Shown here in pieces: positions 9,020-17,678 of a stretch of 48,964 nt of DNA. The translations under genes and the position numbers were made by a program. Positions within the stretch are counted from its first letter, which is position 1. Each line of letters begins with the position of its first letter. Below the pieces are notes generated by a model, which saw only the letters and a list, made by a program, of their open reading frames with translations, searched no databases and was not told the origin of the DNA. Source of the DNA: Eubacterium sp. (GTDB lineage Bacteria; Bacillota; Clostridia; Lachnospirales; Lachnospiraceae); NCBI GenBank assembly GCA_022791495.1, contig JAAVZE010000046.1, forward strand, positions 1-48,964, in the 5' to 3' direction.

Positions 9020-10306
9020 ATGATCCGGGAAGTAGATTATGCTACATATGCCGTTGATCATCGTGATAATCTGCGTATTATCAGTTTTAATGATTATTTC
9101 TCAAAACTTACAGGCTATACCGCCCAGGATGTCTATGCCGGTAAAATGACTTTACGGGACCTGATTCCCTCCAGCATATGGGAAGAATATATGATAGCAG
9201 TAAACCGCGCCTCAAAGACTGATGATGGCTCTGGGTATTTTGAACATCCGATTCTTTGTAAAGATGGCAGCAGCCTTGTAGTACTCTGCTATGGCAGACT
9301 CCGGGACGATGGCTCCGACGTCAGTGATATTCTGATCACAGATATCACAAGCCACATTGAAGCACATAATGCGGTGGTCCAGCAGGAAAAAGAACTCCGC
9401 CTGCTGCTAAAAAAATTAAGCTTTATTTCAGAGAGAAAAGAAGAATATACGGTGGACTATAATTATACTACTGATCATTTTGACATCACCATCATAAAAA
9501 ATGGAGAAGCAAAGAACATATACTCCGTAGACAATTATTTGGAGAATCTTTATCAGATACCAACGATTCACCCGGATGATTTGGAAGACTATGCCAACAT
9601 CCTGCGTAATCTGCCCAACCTGAAAGAAGGTTTTGCCTTTGATTTCCGGAGTTCACTGTTTACCGAGGGAAAATTCTGCTGGTACCGTACCACCTACGCC
9701 CCCTATCACGATAAGGAAACGGATGAAACACATATCATTGGACGAATCGTAAATATCGATGAAGAGGTTATGAGAAATCAGGAATTAAAAAGACAGGCAC
9801 AGATCGATACACTGACTTCTCTGTATAACCAGGGAACCTCTCGTAACAAGATCGACGAAATTGCTCTTCAAAACCCGGAGAACTGTATCAATGCATTTAT
9901 TATCATGGATCTGGATAATTTCAAACAAGTCAATGATAACTACGGACATATCCGGGGAGATGATGTTCTAAAACACGTCGGAAAAACCCTGCGGCATTTT
10001 TTCAAATTTGGTACCGATATTATCGGACGCCTTGGCGGCGATGAATTTGTTATTTTTATGAGAGATGTGCCATCTATCAGCCACATTAAAAAATACTGCA
10101 ATGACCTGTGCCAGGAACTGAGCAAACCTTTATGTTTGCAGGAAGATAACATACGTATCACCATAAGCATAGGAATTGCCCTTCAGAACAATGGACCAGA
10201 CAGCTTTGACCACCTGTATAAGTGTGCAGATGACGCCCTGTACCAGAAGAAAAAAGAGGGAAAGAATGGTATTTGTTTTTACAAACACACAAAAAAAGAA
10301 ATATAA
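9020..10306 (+). CDS. PAS-domain diguanylate cyclase
   Basis: Makes c-di-GMP from two GTP in response to an unknown signal. The start is ATG 9020, seven bases after GGGGG; an in-frame ATG at 8981 has a poorly spaced site. The 428 residues have an N-terminal PAS fold (about 5-115, with ISFNDYFSKLTGYTAQDV), a second PAS-like region (about 145-260, ending IIGRIVNIDEEV), and a C-terminal GGDEF domain. The active-site loop is intact (GRLGGDEF) and the Mg/GTP motif IMDLDNFKQVNDNYGH is present. The RxxD inhibitory I-site expected just upstream of GGDEF reads FGTD, so product inhibition may be lacking. No membrane segment is seen, so it is cytoplasmic. Confidence 0.93.
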   Translation: MIREVDYATYAVDHRDNLRIISFNDYFSKLTGYTAQDVYAGKMTLRDLIPSSIWEEYMIAVNRASKTDDGSGYFEHPILCKDGSSLVVLCYGRLRDDGSDVSDILITDITSHIEAHNAVVQQEKELRLLLKKLSFISERKEEYTVDYNYTTDHFDITIIKNGEAKNIYSVDNYLENLYQIPTIHPDDLEDYANILRNLPNLKEGFAFDFRSSLFTEGKFCWYRTTYAPYHDKETDETHIIGRIVNIDEEVMRNQELKRQAQIDTLTSLYNQGTSRNKIDEIALQNPENCINAFIIMDLDNFKQVNDNYGHIRGDDVLKHVGKTLRHFFKFGTDIIGRLGGDEFVIFMRDVPSISHIKKYCNDLCQELSKPLCLQEDNIRITISIGIALQNNGPDSFDHLYKCADDALYQKKKEGKNGICFYKHTKKEI

Positions 10307-10315
10307 AAGGAAAAT

Positions 10316-10360
10316 CCCCCATCAAATGAAAAGATTTTTCAAATGATGGGGGTTCTTTTT
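10316..10360. terminator. Bidirectional terminator
   Basis: CCCCCATCA (10316-10324) pairs with TGATGGGGG (10344-10352), with T-runs on both sides. It separates the converging cyclase and deacetylase genes. Confidence 0.85.
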
Positions 10361-11543
10361 ACTCACATCTCGAAATTTTTACACCCTTCATCAGCTTCTT
10401 GCCGCGAATGGCAAACAGTTCCGATACAGACACCACCTGGATTCCCTTCTCCTGGAAATAAGCGAGAATCTCCGGCACAGCTTCTACTGTCTTCTCATAG
10501 GTAGAATGCATGTTGATAATGTCTCCATCCCTGGCTGCCTTTACATTTTTAACGATCTGATCCTTCGTCACTGAATCCTGATAATCATGGCTCCAGTTAG
10601 ACACGTCAATGATCGGAGCATCGATCACTTCAAACATCGTATCGCCGTATGCCACATTCGGCGCCCGGAACAGAAAACTGGAATACCCGCTTATCTCTGT
10701 GAGGAGTGCGTCAGTCTTGCCAAGGCTGTCTTGGATCTGTTCTGCGGTTGCTTTATCCAGGCTGGCCCAGCCATAGGAGTGGTTCGCGATCTCAAATCCC
10801 CAGTCCAGGGCCTGTTTTACTTCCTGCCTGTGCTCTTCGCTTTTTTCAATACTGCTGCCAATATAGAAAAATGTCGCATGAGCCCCCGCATCCTTCAGCG
10901 CCTGCTGGATCCTCAAACCATAATCCACAAAAGTATTTCCACTATTGCCCGGTCCATCGTCAAAAGTCATAGCTACAACAGGCTTTGACGGATCAATATT
11001 TTCCTCGATCCATGCCCGGTCCAGACCTTCATAACGGAATTCACCTGGCTCCAGAGACTCCTCTGGTTCTGGAGATTCTGTTACCTCTGGAGTAGTAACC
11101 GGAGTCTCCGACGGGGTCTGGGACGGTGATGGAGTTATGGTCCCAGCAGGTGTCGATGTTGGCACTGCCGGCGTCACCGTTGCTGTCGGAGCTGTCGTTG
11201 GCACATTCGGTTTCTTAGCATCTGCTTTTTTAATCGTAACCTGACAGGTAAGTTTTTTCTTCCCTACCTTCGCCAAAACAACTGCTTTTCCCTGTTTTTT
11301 TGCCTTTACCACTACACTCGTTTTCTTTTTACCAGACAGTGATATGTACTTTTTCCCACTCTTAGTAGACCATTTCACTTTTTTAGCGGTATTCTTCACA
11401 TCCAATTTTTTCTTCTGCCCAACCTTCAGCGTAATCTTTTTGCTGCTTAACTTCATTTTTTTCGCCGCGGACACCGGTACTGTGATCCCTGCTACAAGAG
11501 CACATACCAGAACCAGGCTTAAACCTTTCACCATTTTCTTCAT
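10359..11543 (-). CDS. Secreted polysaccharide deacetylase (NodB/CE4) with Ig-like domain
   Basis: Probable cell-wall or exopolysaccharide deacetylase, exported. ATG 11543 is chosen because AAGGAGG lies 11 bases upstream; the ATG at 11552 is too close to it. The 394 residues comprise a signal peptide (about 1-26, ending VPVSA), a Lys-rich Big_2/Ig-like domain (about 27-105), a Pro/Thr/Ser-rich linker (about 110-170), then NodB. NodB motif 1 is TFDDGP, motif 3 RAPNVAYG, motif 4 DVSNWSHDY and motif 5 INMHS. Motif 2 reads HSYGW where the family has HxxxH, so the second metal His is missing. It may be weakly active or bind metal differently. Confidence 0.88.
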   Translation of the reverse strand: MKKMVKGLSLVLVCALVAGITVPVSAAKKMKLSSKKITLKVGQKKKLDVKNTAKKVKWSTKSGKKYISLSGKKKTSVVVKAKKQGKAVVLAKVGKKKLTCQVTIKKADAKKPNVPTTAPTATVTPAVPTSTPAGTITPSPSQTPSETPVTTPEVTESPEPEESLEPGEFRYEGLDRAWIEENIDPSKPVVAMTFDDGPGNSGNTFVDYGLRIQQALKDAGAHATFFYIGSSIEKSEEHRQEVKQALDWGFEIANHSYGWASLDKATAEQIQDSLGKTDALLTEISGYSSFLFRAPNVAYGDTMFEVIDAPIIDVSNWSHDYQDSVTKDQIVKNVKAARDGDIINMHSTYEKTVEAVPEILAYFQEKGIQVVSVSELFAIRGKKLMKGVKISRCE

Positions 11544-11592
11544 GAGTAACATGACCTCCTTATAAATTTGACACAACATAACTTGTATTCAT

Positions 11593-11619
11593 ATTATAAC
11601 ATTTTGAGGGTCAGGTCAA
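11593..11619 (-). promoter_or_regulatory. Promoter of the deacetylase gene
   Basis: TTGACC (11619-11614), 15 bp, TATAAT (11598-11593). With GTTGAC as -35 the spacing is 16. Confidence 0.65.
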
Positions 11620-11641
11620 CACTCATTTAAGGATGTTAGGT

Positions 11642-11695
11642 AAAAAGATGAAACTGCCTTATCATGCAAGCATAATAAGGCAGTTTCATCTTTTT
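11642..11695. terminator. Strong terminator after trkH
   Basis: A 21-bp perfect inverted repeat (11642-11662 with 11675-11695) begins with A5 and ends with T5, so it can act on both strands. It lies 35 bp past the trkH stop and upstream of the deacetylase promoter. Confidence 0.9.
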
Positions 11696-11730
11696 ATCCT
11701 GGTATCATTTAATGGTTATTTTGCCTGTCT

Positions 11731-13170
11731 TTATTTTTTCCAGGTAGCTTTTGAAAACAGCAGCAGGATCGGAAATAGTTCCAGTCTTCCCGCGATCATA
11801 TCAAAAATTAGAACACATTTAGAAAAGGGTGAAAAAATAGAAAAGTTTTCCATCGGCCCCACTGCATTAAATCCCGGTCCTACATTATTAATAGTAGCAG
11901 ATACACCGGAAAAATTGGTAGTAAAATCAAATCCATCCATACTCACCAGCAAAACAGAAACCGCATAGGTAAGAATATAAGCCACCAGGAATACATTTAC
12001 CGAACGGATCACCTCGTGCTCCACCTTCCTGCCATCCACCGAAACTTTATAGATGTTCCTGGGATGGACCATAACTTTCAGCTCCTTACAGAATGTCTTC
12101 AGCCATATGATCAAACGGGAAACCTTCATTCCTCCGCCAGTACTTCCAGCACAGGCGCCGACAAACATCAACATGAGAAGAATGGTTTTGGAGAACTCCG
12201 GCCACTGGTTGAAATCCACAGTAGAAAATCCCGTGGTGGTAATGATGGAAGCCACCTGAAAAGCTGAATGCTTTACCGCTTCAAAAGCACTTCCATATAT
12301 GTGGTATATATTAAGACTGATCGCTGCCGCTGCCACCAGGATAATCAGAATATATGCTCTGACCTCCGCCATCCGAAGGGCATCCTTCCAGCGGCGCCCA
12401 ATGACAACCAGATAATAGAAGGTAAAGTTCACGCCAAAGGCGATCATAAATATAGTTACCACGATCTGGATATAAGAGGAAAATCCTGCGATACTGTCAC
12501 TATAAATACCAAAACCTCCAGTACCTGCGGTTCCGAATGTCGTCGTCATGGCATCGTAGACGCTCATTTTACCCGCCAGCAGAAAGATAAATTCTACCAC
12601 TGACAGGGCGATGTACATTCCATATAAGATTTTCGCCGTAGATTTGATCCTGGGAACCAGTTTTCCCACTGTAGGCCCCGGACTTTCTGCCTTCATCAGA
12701 TACATATTACGCCCGTCCGCCAAAGGAACTACCGCCATCATAAATACAAGGACACCCATACCGCCGATCCAGTGGGTAAAGGTGCGCCAAAAGTTGACTG
12801 CCTTGGACATCACTCCCACATCTGCTAAAATCGTAGCACCTGTAGTCGTAAATCCCGAAGCCGTCTCAAAGACCGCATCCACAAAAGAGGGGATCGCTCC
12901 GGACATCACAAAGGGCAGCGCCCCGAACAAACTAAGTAAAAACCAGCTGAGCGCCACGATCACAAACCCTTCCCTGGCGTATAAAGATTTATTTTCAGGC
13001 CGGAACCGGGTAATAATAAATCCCAGCACAAGGCAGATCAGAGAAGACAGCGCAAAATAAAGGGCATCCTCTTCCCGATAAATCAATCCTACCAGACATG
13101 GCAGTAATAAAAATGCTCCCTCAAAGTTAAGAAGCCAGCCAAGAAAATATATAACGATGCGAATATTCAT
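11731..13170 (-). CDS. trkH: Trk-type potassium uptake protein, membrane subunit
   Basis: Pore-forming subunit of the Trk/Ktr K+ uptake system. The 479 residues hold four repeated membrane-pore-membrane units. Each has a selectivity-filter turn: FTTTGATI (about residue 108), GTAGTGGFGI (about 218), TTTGFST (about 315) and NNVGPGFN (about 430). The conserved WIGGMGVLVF follows the first filter, which is typical of TrkH. It lies 15 bp after trkA on the same strand, so the gating subunit and the pore are co-transcribed, and the strong hairpin beyond its stop ends the operon. Confidence 0.96.
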   Translation of the reverse strand: MNIRIVIYFLGWLLNFEGAFLLLPCLVGLIYREEDALYFALSSLICLVLGFIITRFRPENKSLYAREGFVIVALSWFLLSLFGALPFVMSGAIPSFVDAVFETASGFTTTGATILADVGVMSKAVNFWRTFTHWIGGMGVLVFMMAVVPLADGRNMYLMKAESPGPTVGKLVPRIKSTAKILYGMYIALSVVEFIFLLAGKMSVYDAMTTTFGTAGTGGFGIYSDSIAGFSSYIQIVVTIFMIAFGVNFTFYYLVVIGRRWKDALRMAEVRAYILIILVAAAAISLNIYHIYGSAFEAVKHSAFQVASIITTTGFSTVDFNQWPEFSKTILLMLMFVGACAGSTGGGMKVSRLIIWLKTFCKELKVMVHPRNIYKVSVDGRKVEHEVIRSVNVFLVAYILTYAVSVLLVSMDGFDFTTNFSGVSATINNVGPGFNAVGPMENFSIFSPFSKCVLIFDMIAGRLELFPILLLFSKATWKK

Positions 13171-13185
13171 CTCACGCTTTCTCCT

Positions 13186-14553
13186 TTACTGCTTTCTCAC
13201 ACTGATCACATCCCGGATATCTTTCAGCCCCAGCGTCGTAGTCACCACAACCACCGAGTCTCCCACCCGCATTTCATCCTTTCCTCTCGGAATAATGATC
13301 TGCCGTCCGCGTATGATACAGGCTACCAGCGTATTTTCCTTGATCTTAAGCTTCTCCAACGGAATCCCTGGCAATTCTGAACTCTCCTTTACCACAAATT
13401 CCAGAGCCTCCGCCTTATCATCCAGAATCCGGTACATCGTCTCCACATTACAACCGATGGAATTCTTCATCGCCCGCACAAACTGAAGGATGTACTGCGC
13501 CGTGATCTTCTTCGGATATACGGTAGTGTCCAGATCCAGTTCCTTGATCACACGGTCAAAATCCATCCGGTTTATTTTTGTCGCGATCTTTCCAGAGGTC
13601 TGACTTCTGGCAAAGAGCGAAAGCATGACATTTTCTTCATCAATATTAGTCAGCGCCACAAAGGCCTCAGCCTGTCCCACACCTTCTTCGATCAGTACGA
13701 TCTGTTCCGAGCCGTCGGCATGTATGATCTGTGCCTTTGGCAACAGCTCCGAAAGCAGGTTGCACCGCTCCTCATTCTGCTCGATCAGTTTGATCCCGAT
13801 TCCCATAGGCTGAAGCAGCTTCGCGAGGTAATACCCTGTATCTCCTCCTCCTACAATCATCGTATCCTTAACCTGATGTGTCTCAATCCCTATCTTCTTA
13901 AAGAAATCGCTGGCCTTCTTGGGTCCGGCAATAATTGACACCACATCCTTCTCCTGCAGCCGGAAATCTCCCTTCGGGATAAAAATCTCACCATCCCTCT
14001 CCACGGCACAAACCAGCACATCTGCACCCAGCTTCGGTGCAATATTCATGACCAGCATGCCATTGAGACGAGATTCTCCCGGCACACGGAACTTCAGCAT
14101 CTCCACCCGGCCCTTGGCAAAGGTATCGATCTTGATCGCAGATGGAAAACGCAGCACCCTTGCAATCTCCTGCGCCGCCGCAAATTCCGGATTGATGGTC
14201 ATCGCCAGCCCCAGCGCGCCCTTCACAAATCCGATCTCCTCACTGTACTCCGGATTTCTTACCCGCGCAATGGTCTGGCAGTTCCCCGCCCGCTTCGCGA
14301 TCAGACAGCACAGCAGGTTCAGCTCATCCGATCCCGTAACCGCGATGAGTATATCCGCTTTCTCGATGCCCGCCTCCATCTGTGTCTTATAACTGGCTCC
14401 GTTTCCCACAACTCCCATCACATCAAATTTATTTGACAGCGACTCCACCTCTGCATAACGGCGGTCAATCACTGTCACCTCATTATCTTCTTTGTTCAGC
14501 TCCTCCGCCAGCGTCTTGCCAACCTTACCGCAGCCCACAATGATAATCTTCAT
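13186..14553 (-). CDS. trkA: Trk system regulatory subunit TrkA
   Basis: Cytoplasmic NAD(H)/nucleotide-binding ring subunit that gates TrkH. The 455 residues make two RCK repeats. The first Rossmann fold opens with IIIVGCGKVGKTLAEEL, the second near residue 233 with MIVGGGDTGYYLAKLL, and each is followed by a TrkA_C ligand domain (the last about 370-455). Full length for the two-RCK type. It is first in the trkA-trkH operon with a promoter 56 bp upstream. GAGGAG lies about 12 bases before the ATG, slightly far. Confidence 0.96.
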   Translation of the reverse strand: MKIIIVGCGKVGKTLAEELNKEDNEVTVIDRRYAEVESLSNKFDVMGVVGNGASYKTQMEAGIEKADILIAVTGSDELNLLCCLIAKRAGNCQTIARVRNPEYSEEIGFVKGALGLAMTINPEFAAAQEIARVLRFPSAIKIDTFAKGRVEMLKFRVPGESRLNGMLVMNIAPKLGADVLVCAVERDGEIFIPKGDFRLQEKDVVSIIAGPKKASDFFKKIGIETHQVKDTMIVGGGDTGYYLAKLLQPMGIGIKLIEQNEERCNLLSELLPKAQIIHADGSEQIVLIEEGVGQAEAFVALTNIDEENVMLSLFARSQTSGKIATKINRMDFDRVIKELDLDTTVYPKKITAQYILQFVRAMKNSIGCNVETMYRILDDKAEALEFVVKESSELPGIPLEKLKIKENTLVACIIRGRQIIIPRGKDEMRVGDSVVVVTTTLGLKDIRDVISVRKQ

Positions 14554-14608
14554 TTTCTTTTGACTCTCCTCTTATCCTCTTGAAAAGTAGTGTGTTCCCC
14601 TACTGAAT

Positions 14609-14637
14609 AAAGTATCATATCAGAGGCAAAAAGTCAA
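14609..14637 (-). promoter_or_regulatory. trkAH promoter
   Basis: TTGACT (14637-14632), 17 bp, TACTTT (14614-14609). Confidence 0.7.
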
Positions 14638-14688
14638 TGAAGGGGAGAGGTGGGAAGAGCAATTCTAGAAAAGTTACAACAATAAGCG

Positions 14689-15936
14689 CTACTGATATCC
14701 CTCGTAGTATGCCCTCATCCTACACTGAAAGTTTCTATTATCATTATTTTCCAAACTCTCAAACCATCCATCAATATTTGATGAGGTAATAGAATTTTTC
14801 CGTAATATACCTGCAATATCTGTAGCTGATACAATTAATATCGGATGGCCATCTTCCGTTACTTCTCTATAAGCCTGGTTATGCACATAACTAGTCGTAA
14901 TCAATACACCAAATTGCCTATATCTTATTCTTGATATAAGACGAGACATTTCTCGTACTCCAACCGAATGATTTTTTGAATAACACTTAGCCTCCATTGC
15001 GCAGTCAATTCTTAGCGGATAGTTAGCTTTGCTGCCACCACCAATTATGTAATATCCCAAAGCATCCCGTCCACCATCTCTCCATGGTCTTGTAAGTGAA
15101 AAATCCTGAAAACGCTCATCCATTTTTTCTAAAATATCCTTTGCACAATTTTCAAAACCATATGGATTCTCATGATAATGTTCTCTGATTTTCGTTAAAC
15201 ATAGAGTTCCTTCATTATCACTTTGCAACTGATCATATTTTGTAGGTACTTTAGGTATTTTTTTTGCAATTAACGGTATTATCCCATTACGCCCATGCAT
15301 AATAAAATTCTTCCAAACATCTGGGGCATATTGAATGCTCTCGTCATGATTGTATATAAGAGCATTTAACCATTTTCTACTAATGGGCGACACAGTTTCC
15401 AAAACTGTGAAATATGCCTCATAATTTTGAAAACGCTTATCATCCATTGTCCTCCAAAAAGCTACCAAATCTTTATCTGGAGAGATTTTAGGATTACCCG
15501 GCGCAGCTAATCCCAAAAACTGTACATCCCATCCTTGTCCGCCTTTTTTGAATATTAGAAAAGGCGGAATATTTTTAATAGATCCATCTATACTATTGAG
15601 ACAATTATATACAAATTCTAACAATAAATTTCCTTTTCTGGGGGTATCAAGTATGGTCTTCCCAGGTGTACGATTATCTCCATAATATCGAAAAACACCT
15701 GTTTCTTCATCCAAATAATCCGGCCAAGCAAGTTCTTGCATTGATGTGTAAAGTACAACATACGCAGGCAGCCCACTACCATCCTTCCGCATCACCTTAC
15801 GAAAACCGCCAGAGTTACTGCAATTAGGAAGCAATTTTGAAAGTACCTCTGAGGCCTTACCACTAATATTACCACCTTTATATATTGTATCAACTACTAA
15901 ATCTGCACTTTGCAATTCGTTAAAGGATACTTCCAT
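14689..15936 (-). CDS. AspBHI-like modification-dependent restriction endonuclease
   Basis: Probable type IV enzyme cutting DNA with modified cytosine. ATG 15936 follows GGAAGG by five bases; the frame stays open to 16020 without a ribosome site. The N-terminal half (about 1-200, ELQSADLVVDTIYKGG and TPGKTILDTPRKG) resembles the AspBHI recognition domain. The C-terminal part is an Mrr-like PD-(D/E)XK nuclease: GRDALGYY near residue 300, EAKCYSK near 325, then VREMSRLISRIRYRQFGVLITT. No methyltransferase is adjacent, as expected for an enzyme attacking modified DNA. The gene is visibly more AT-rich than the trk and ABC genes around it, which suggests transfer. The exact specificity cannot be read. 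Confidence 0.82.
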   Translation of the reverse strand: MEVSFNELQSADLVVDTIYKGGNISGKASEVLSKLLPNCSNSGGFRKVMRKDGSGLPAYVVLYTSMQELAWPDYLDEETGVFRYYGDNRTPGKTILDTPRKGNLLLEFVYNCLNSIDGSIKNIPPFLIFKKGGQGWDVQFLGLAAPGNPKISPDKDLVAFWRTMDDKRFQNYEAYFTVLETVSPISRKWLNALIYNHDESIQYAPDVWKNFIMHGRNGIIPLIAKKIPKVPTKYDQLQSDNEGTLCLTKIREHYHENPYGFENCAKDILEKMDERFQDFSLTRPWRDGGRDALGYYIIGGGSKANYPLRIDCAMEAKCYSKNHSVGVREMSRLISRIRYRQFGVLITTSYVHNQAYREVTEDGHPILIVSATDIAGILRKNSITSSNIDGWFESLENNDNRNFQCRMRAYYEGYQ

Positions 15937-16009
15937 AATTACCTTCCCTTTCCTATTTTTATTCTTGTTTACCATAATATCTTCTTTGTTAAAAATCAGG
16001 ATTGCAAAC

Positions 16010-16135
16010 TTATTTAGCAATTATTTGCCATAAATTTGTTTGATCTCCCGAATTAGATTCAACAAGTTTTTCCCAATCAATAGCCCCATCCTCTTTACAG
16101 AAACTATTTATAAACTCTCTGATTAATCTGTCTAC
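16010..16135 (-). pseudogene. Short coding remnant before the restriction gene
   Basis: A 41-codon stretch without a usable start reads VDRLIREFINSFCKEDG and continues IDWEKLVES to a TAA. It has protein-like composition and follows a separate short open stretch (IENVEVIEVNLF, stop) closer to the promoter. This looks like the end of a degraded gene, once upstream of the restriction enzyme. Family not recognised. Confidence 0.35.
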
Positions 16136-16182
16136 TTAATTTAAAACAAATTTACCTCAATTACCTCAACATTTTCAATACA

Positions 16183-16211
16183 ATTATAAAATATCATACT
16201 TAAACAGTCAA
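16183..16211 (-). promoter_or_regulatory. Promoter reading into the restriction gene
   Basis: TTGACT (16211-16206), 17 bp, TATAAT (16188-16183), nearly consensus. The transcript would have a leader of over 200 nt before the start at 15936, crossing the coding remnant. Confidence 0.8.
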
Positions 16212-16261
16212 CTCTCAATGATATTAGGGGAAAAGATATCTTACAGTTTCCCTTTCTCCTT

Positions 16262-16591
16262 TTATTTCCCCGTCAATCCATAGCTCTCCCGGATCATCCG
16301 CTTTACGTCCTCCTCCGGCACAGTGCCATCTAAAATAATCGAGTTCCAATATTTCTTATTCATATGGTAAGCCGGGATCACCGAATCAAATGCCTGACGC
16401 CAGAATTCCCGCCATTCGGGATCACATTTGACATTGATCCATATATTTCCCTCCCTCTCAAAGATCCAGGCAAAAACCTTACGGCTGTCATTATGCCGGA
16501 TCACCGTCCAATTTGTATCCCGAAAGGGATAATCTTCATAACAGCTGCCCAGTGACAGGCAATACTGGATGGCTTCTTGTCGTGTCCTCAT
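16262..16591 (-). CDS. MmcQ/YjbR-fold protein
   Basis: Small protein of the MmcQ/YjbR (double-wing) family, of uncertain role and often called DNA-binding by fold. The start at ATG 16591 has GGAGG five bases upstream; an earlier in-frame ATG at 16609 lies upstream of that site. The 109 residues show the family pattern: RQEAIQYCLSLG, FRDTNWTVIRH, KVFAWIFEREGNIWINVKC, then AYHMNKKYWNSI and the final IRESYGLT. It is divergent from the ABC transporter operon and has no evident partner. Confidence 0.88.
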   Translation of the reverse strand: MRTRQEAIQYCLSLGSCYEDYPFRDTNWTVIRHNDSRKVFAWIFEREGNIWINVKCDPEWREFWRQAFDSVIPAYHMNKKYWNSIILDGTVPEEDVKRMIRESYGLTGK

Positions 16592-16726
16592 TTTTTCCTC
16601 CGTGCTCATTTAATTATGTTTTCAACTTAGTAATAAGTCTATCACAATTTACTGCTGCTTTCCATCTTTTTCTAAAATCCCCTCCTCTCTCTTTCCCATT
16701 TTCAGCACTCTGGGACGCTCAAACGA

Positions 16727-16755
16727 TTGACACCAATCTCTCCCTATGTTAAGAT
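16727..16755 (+). promoter_or_regulatory. Promoter of the amino-acid ABC operon
   Basis: TTGACA (16727-16732), 17 bp, TAAGAT (16750-16755), about 95 bp before the first start codon. Confidence 0.75.
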
Positions 16756-16849
16756 TATCTTTGTTATGATAATACATACCGTCCTGGTTTTTGACTTATG
16801 GACAATCCGGCAAAACACTGGCGGTACAAGAAAACAAGCGAGGTATATT

Positions 16850-17665
16850 ATGAAAAAAAAATTACTGGCATTACTGCTTATGAGCGCATGCGTATTCACA
16901 TCCCTTACCGGCTGCGGCGGGGAAGATGCAAAAGAAGATCAGACTTCTACTGGCGGACAGAAATTTACCGTAGGGTTTGACGCGGAGTATCCCCCTTACG
17001 GTTATATGGATGACAACGGAGATTACACCGGCTTTGACCTGGAACTGGCTGCGGAAGTGTGCAAATTAAACAACTGGGAACTGGTCAAACAGCCCATCGT
17101 CTGGGACAACAAGGACAACGAGCTGAATTCCGGTGCCCTGGACTGTATCTGGAACGGTTTCACGATGAATGGCAGGGAAGATAAGTACACCTGGTCCGAT
17201 GCTTACGTTGACAACAGCCAGGTAGTCGTTGTGGCAAAGGATTCCGGAATCTCTGCTCCGGCAGATCTGAAAGATAAAACCGTAGGCGTTCAGGCTGCAT
17301 CTGCTGCCCTGGATCTGCTGAAAAGCGATGAAGAGGGCGGACAAAAAGCACTCTCCGACACCTTTAAGGCACTTCAGGAGTTCGCTGATTACAACACCGC
17401 TTTTGTCGAGCTGGAAGCAGGCTCTATCGATGCTATTGCCATGGATATCGGTGTGGCACAGTACCAGATCAAAAACCGCGGAGACGGCAAATACATCGTT
17501 CTGGATGAGCACCTGAACTCAGAAAAATATGCCATTGGCTTCAAACTTGGCAACGAAGAGCTTCGCGACAAAGTGAATAAATCTCTTCACGACCTGAAAG
17601 CAAATGGCAAATTTGATGAATTGGCAAAAAAATACGATTTAAGCGAAATGACCTGCTTAGAATAA
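16850..17665 (+). CDS. Amino-acid ABC transporter substrate-binding lipoprotein
   Basis: Captures a polar amino acid outside the membrane and delivers it to the permease. ATG 16850 follows GAGGT by five bases. The signal peptide ends in the lipobox LTGC (Cys22), followed by a short linker and a SBP_bac_3 domain. That domain begins FTVGFDAEYPPYGYMDDNG, with GFDLELAAEVC, the ligand-loop SDAYVDNSQVVVV, and LKDKTVGVQAASAA. The 271 residues are normal length. It is first of three co-directional genes (binding protein, permease, ATPase). The substrate could be cystine, glutamine or another polar amino acid and cannot be chosen from sequence. Confidence 0.94.
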   Translation: MKKKLLALLLMSACVFTSLTGCGGEDAKEDQTSTGGQKFTVGFDAEYPPYGYMDDNGDYTGFDLELAAEVCKLNNWELVKQPIVWDNKDNELNSGALDCIWNGFTMNGREDKYTWSDAYVDNSQVVVVAKDSGISAPADLKDKTVGVQAASAALDLLKSDEEGGQKALSDTFKALQEFADYNTAFVELEAGSIDAIAMDIGVAQYQIKNRGDGKYIVLDEHLNSEKYAIGFKLGNEELRDKVNKSLHDLKANGKFDELAKKYDLSEMTCLE

Positions 17666-17678
17666 GGAGCAATTACAT

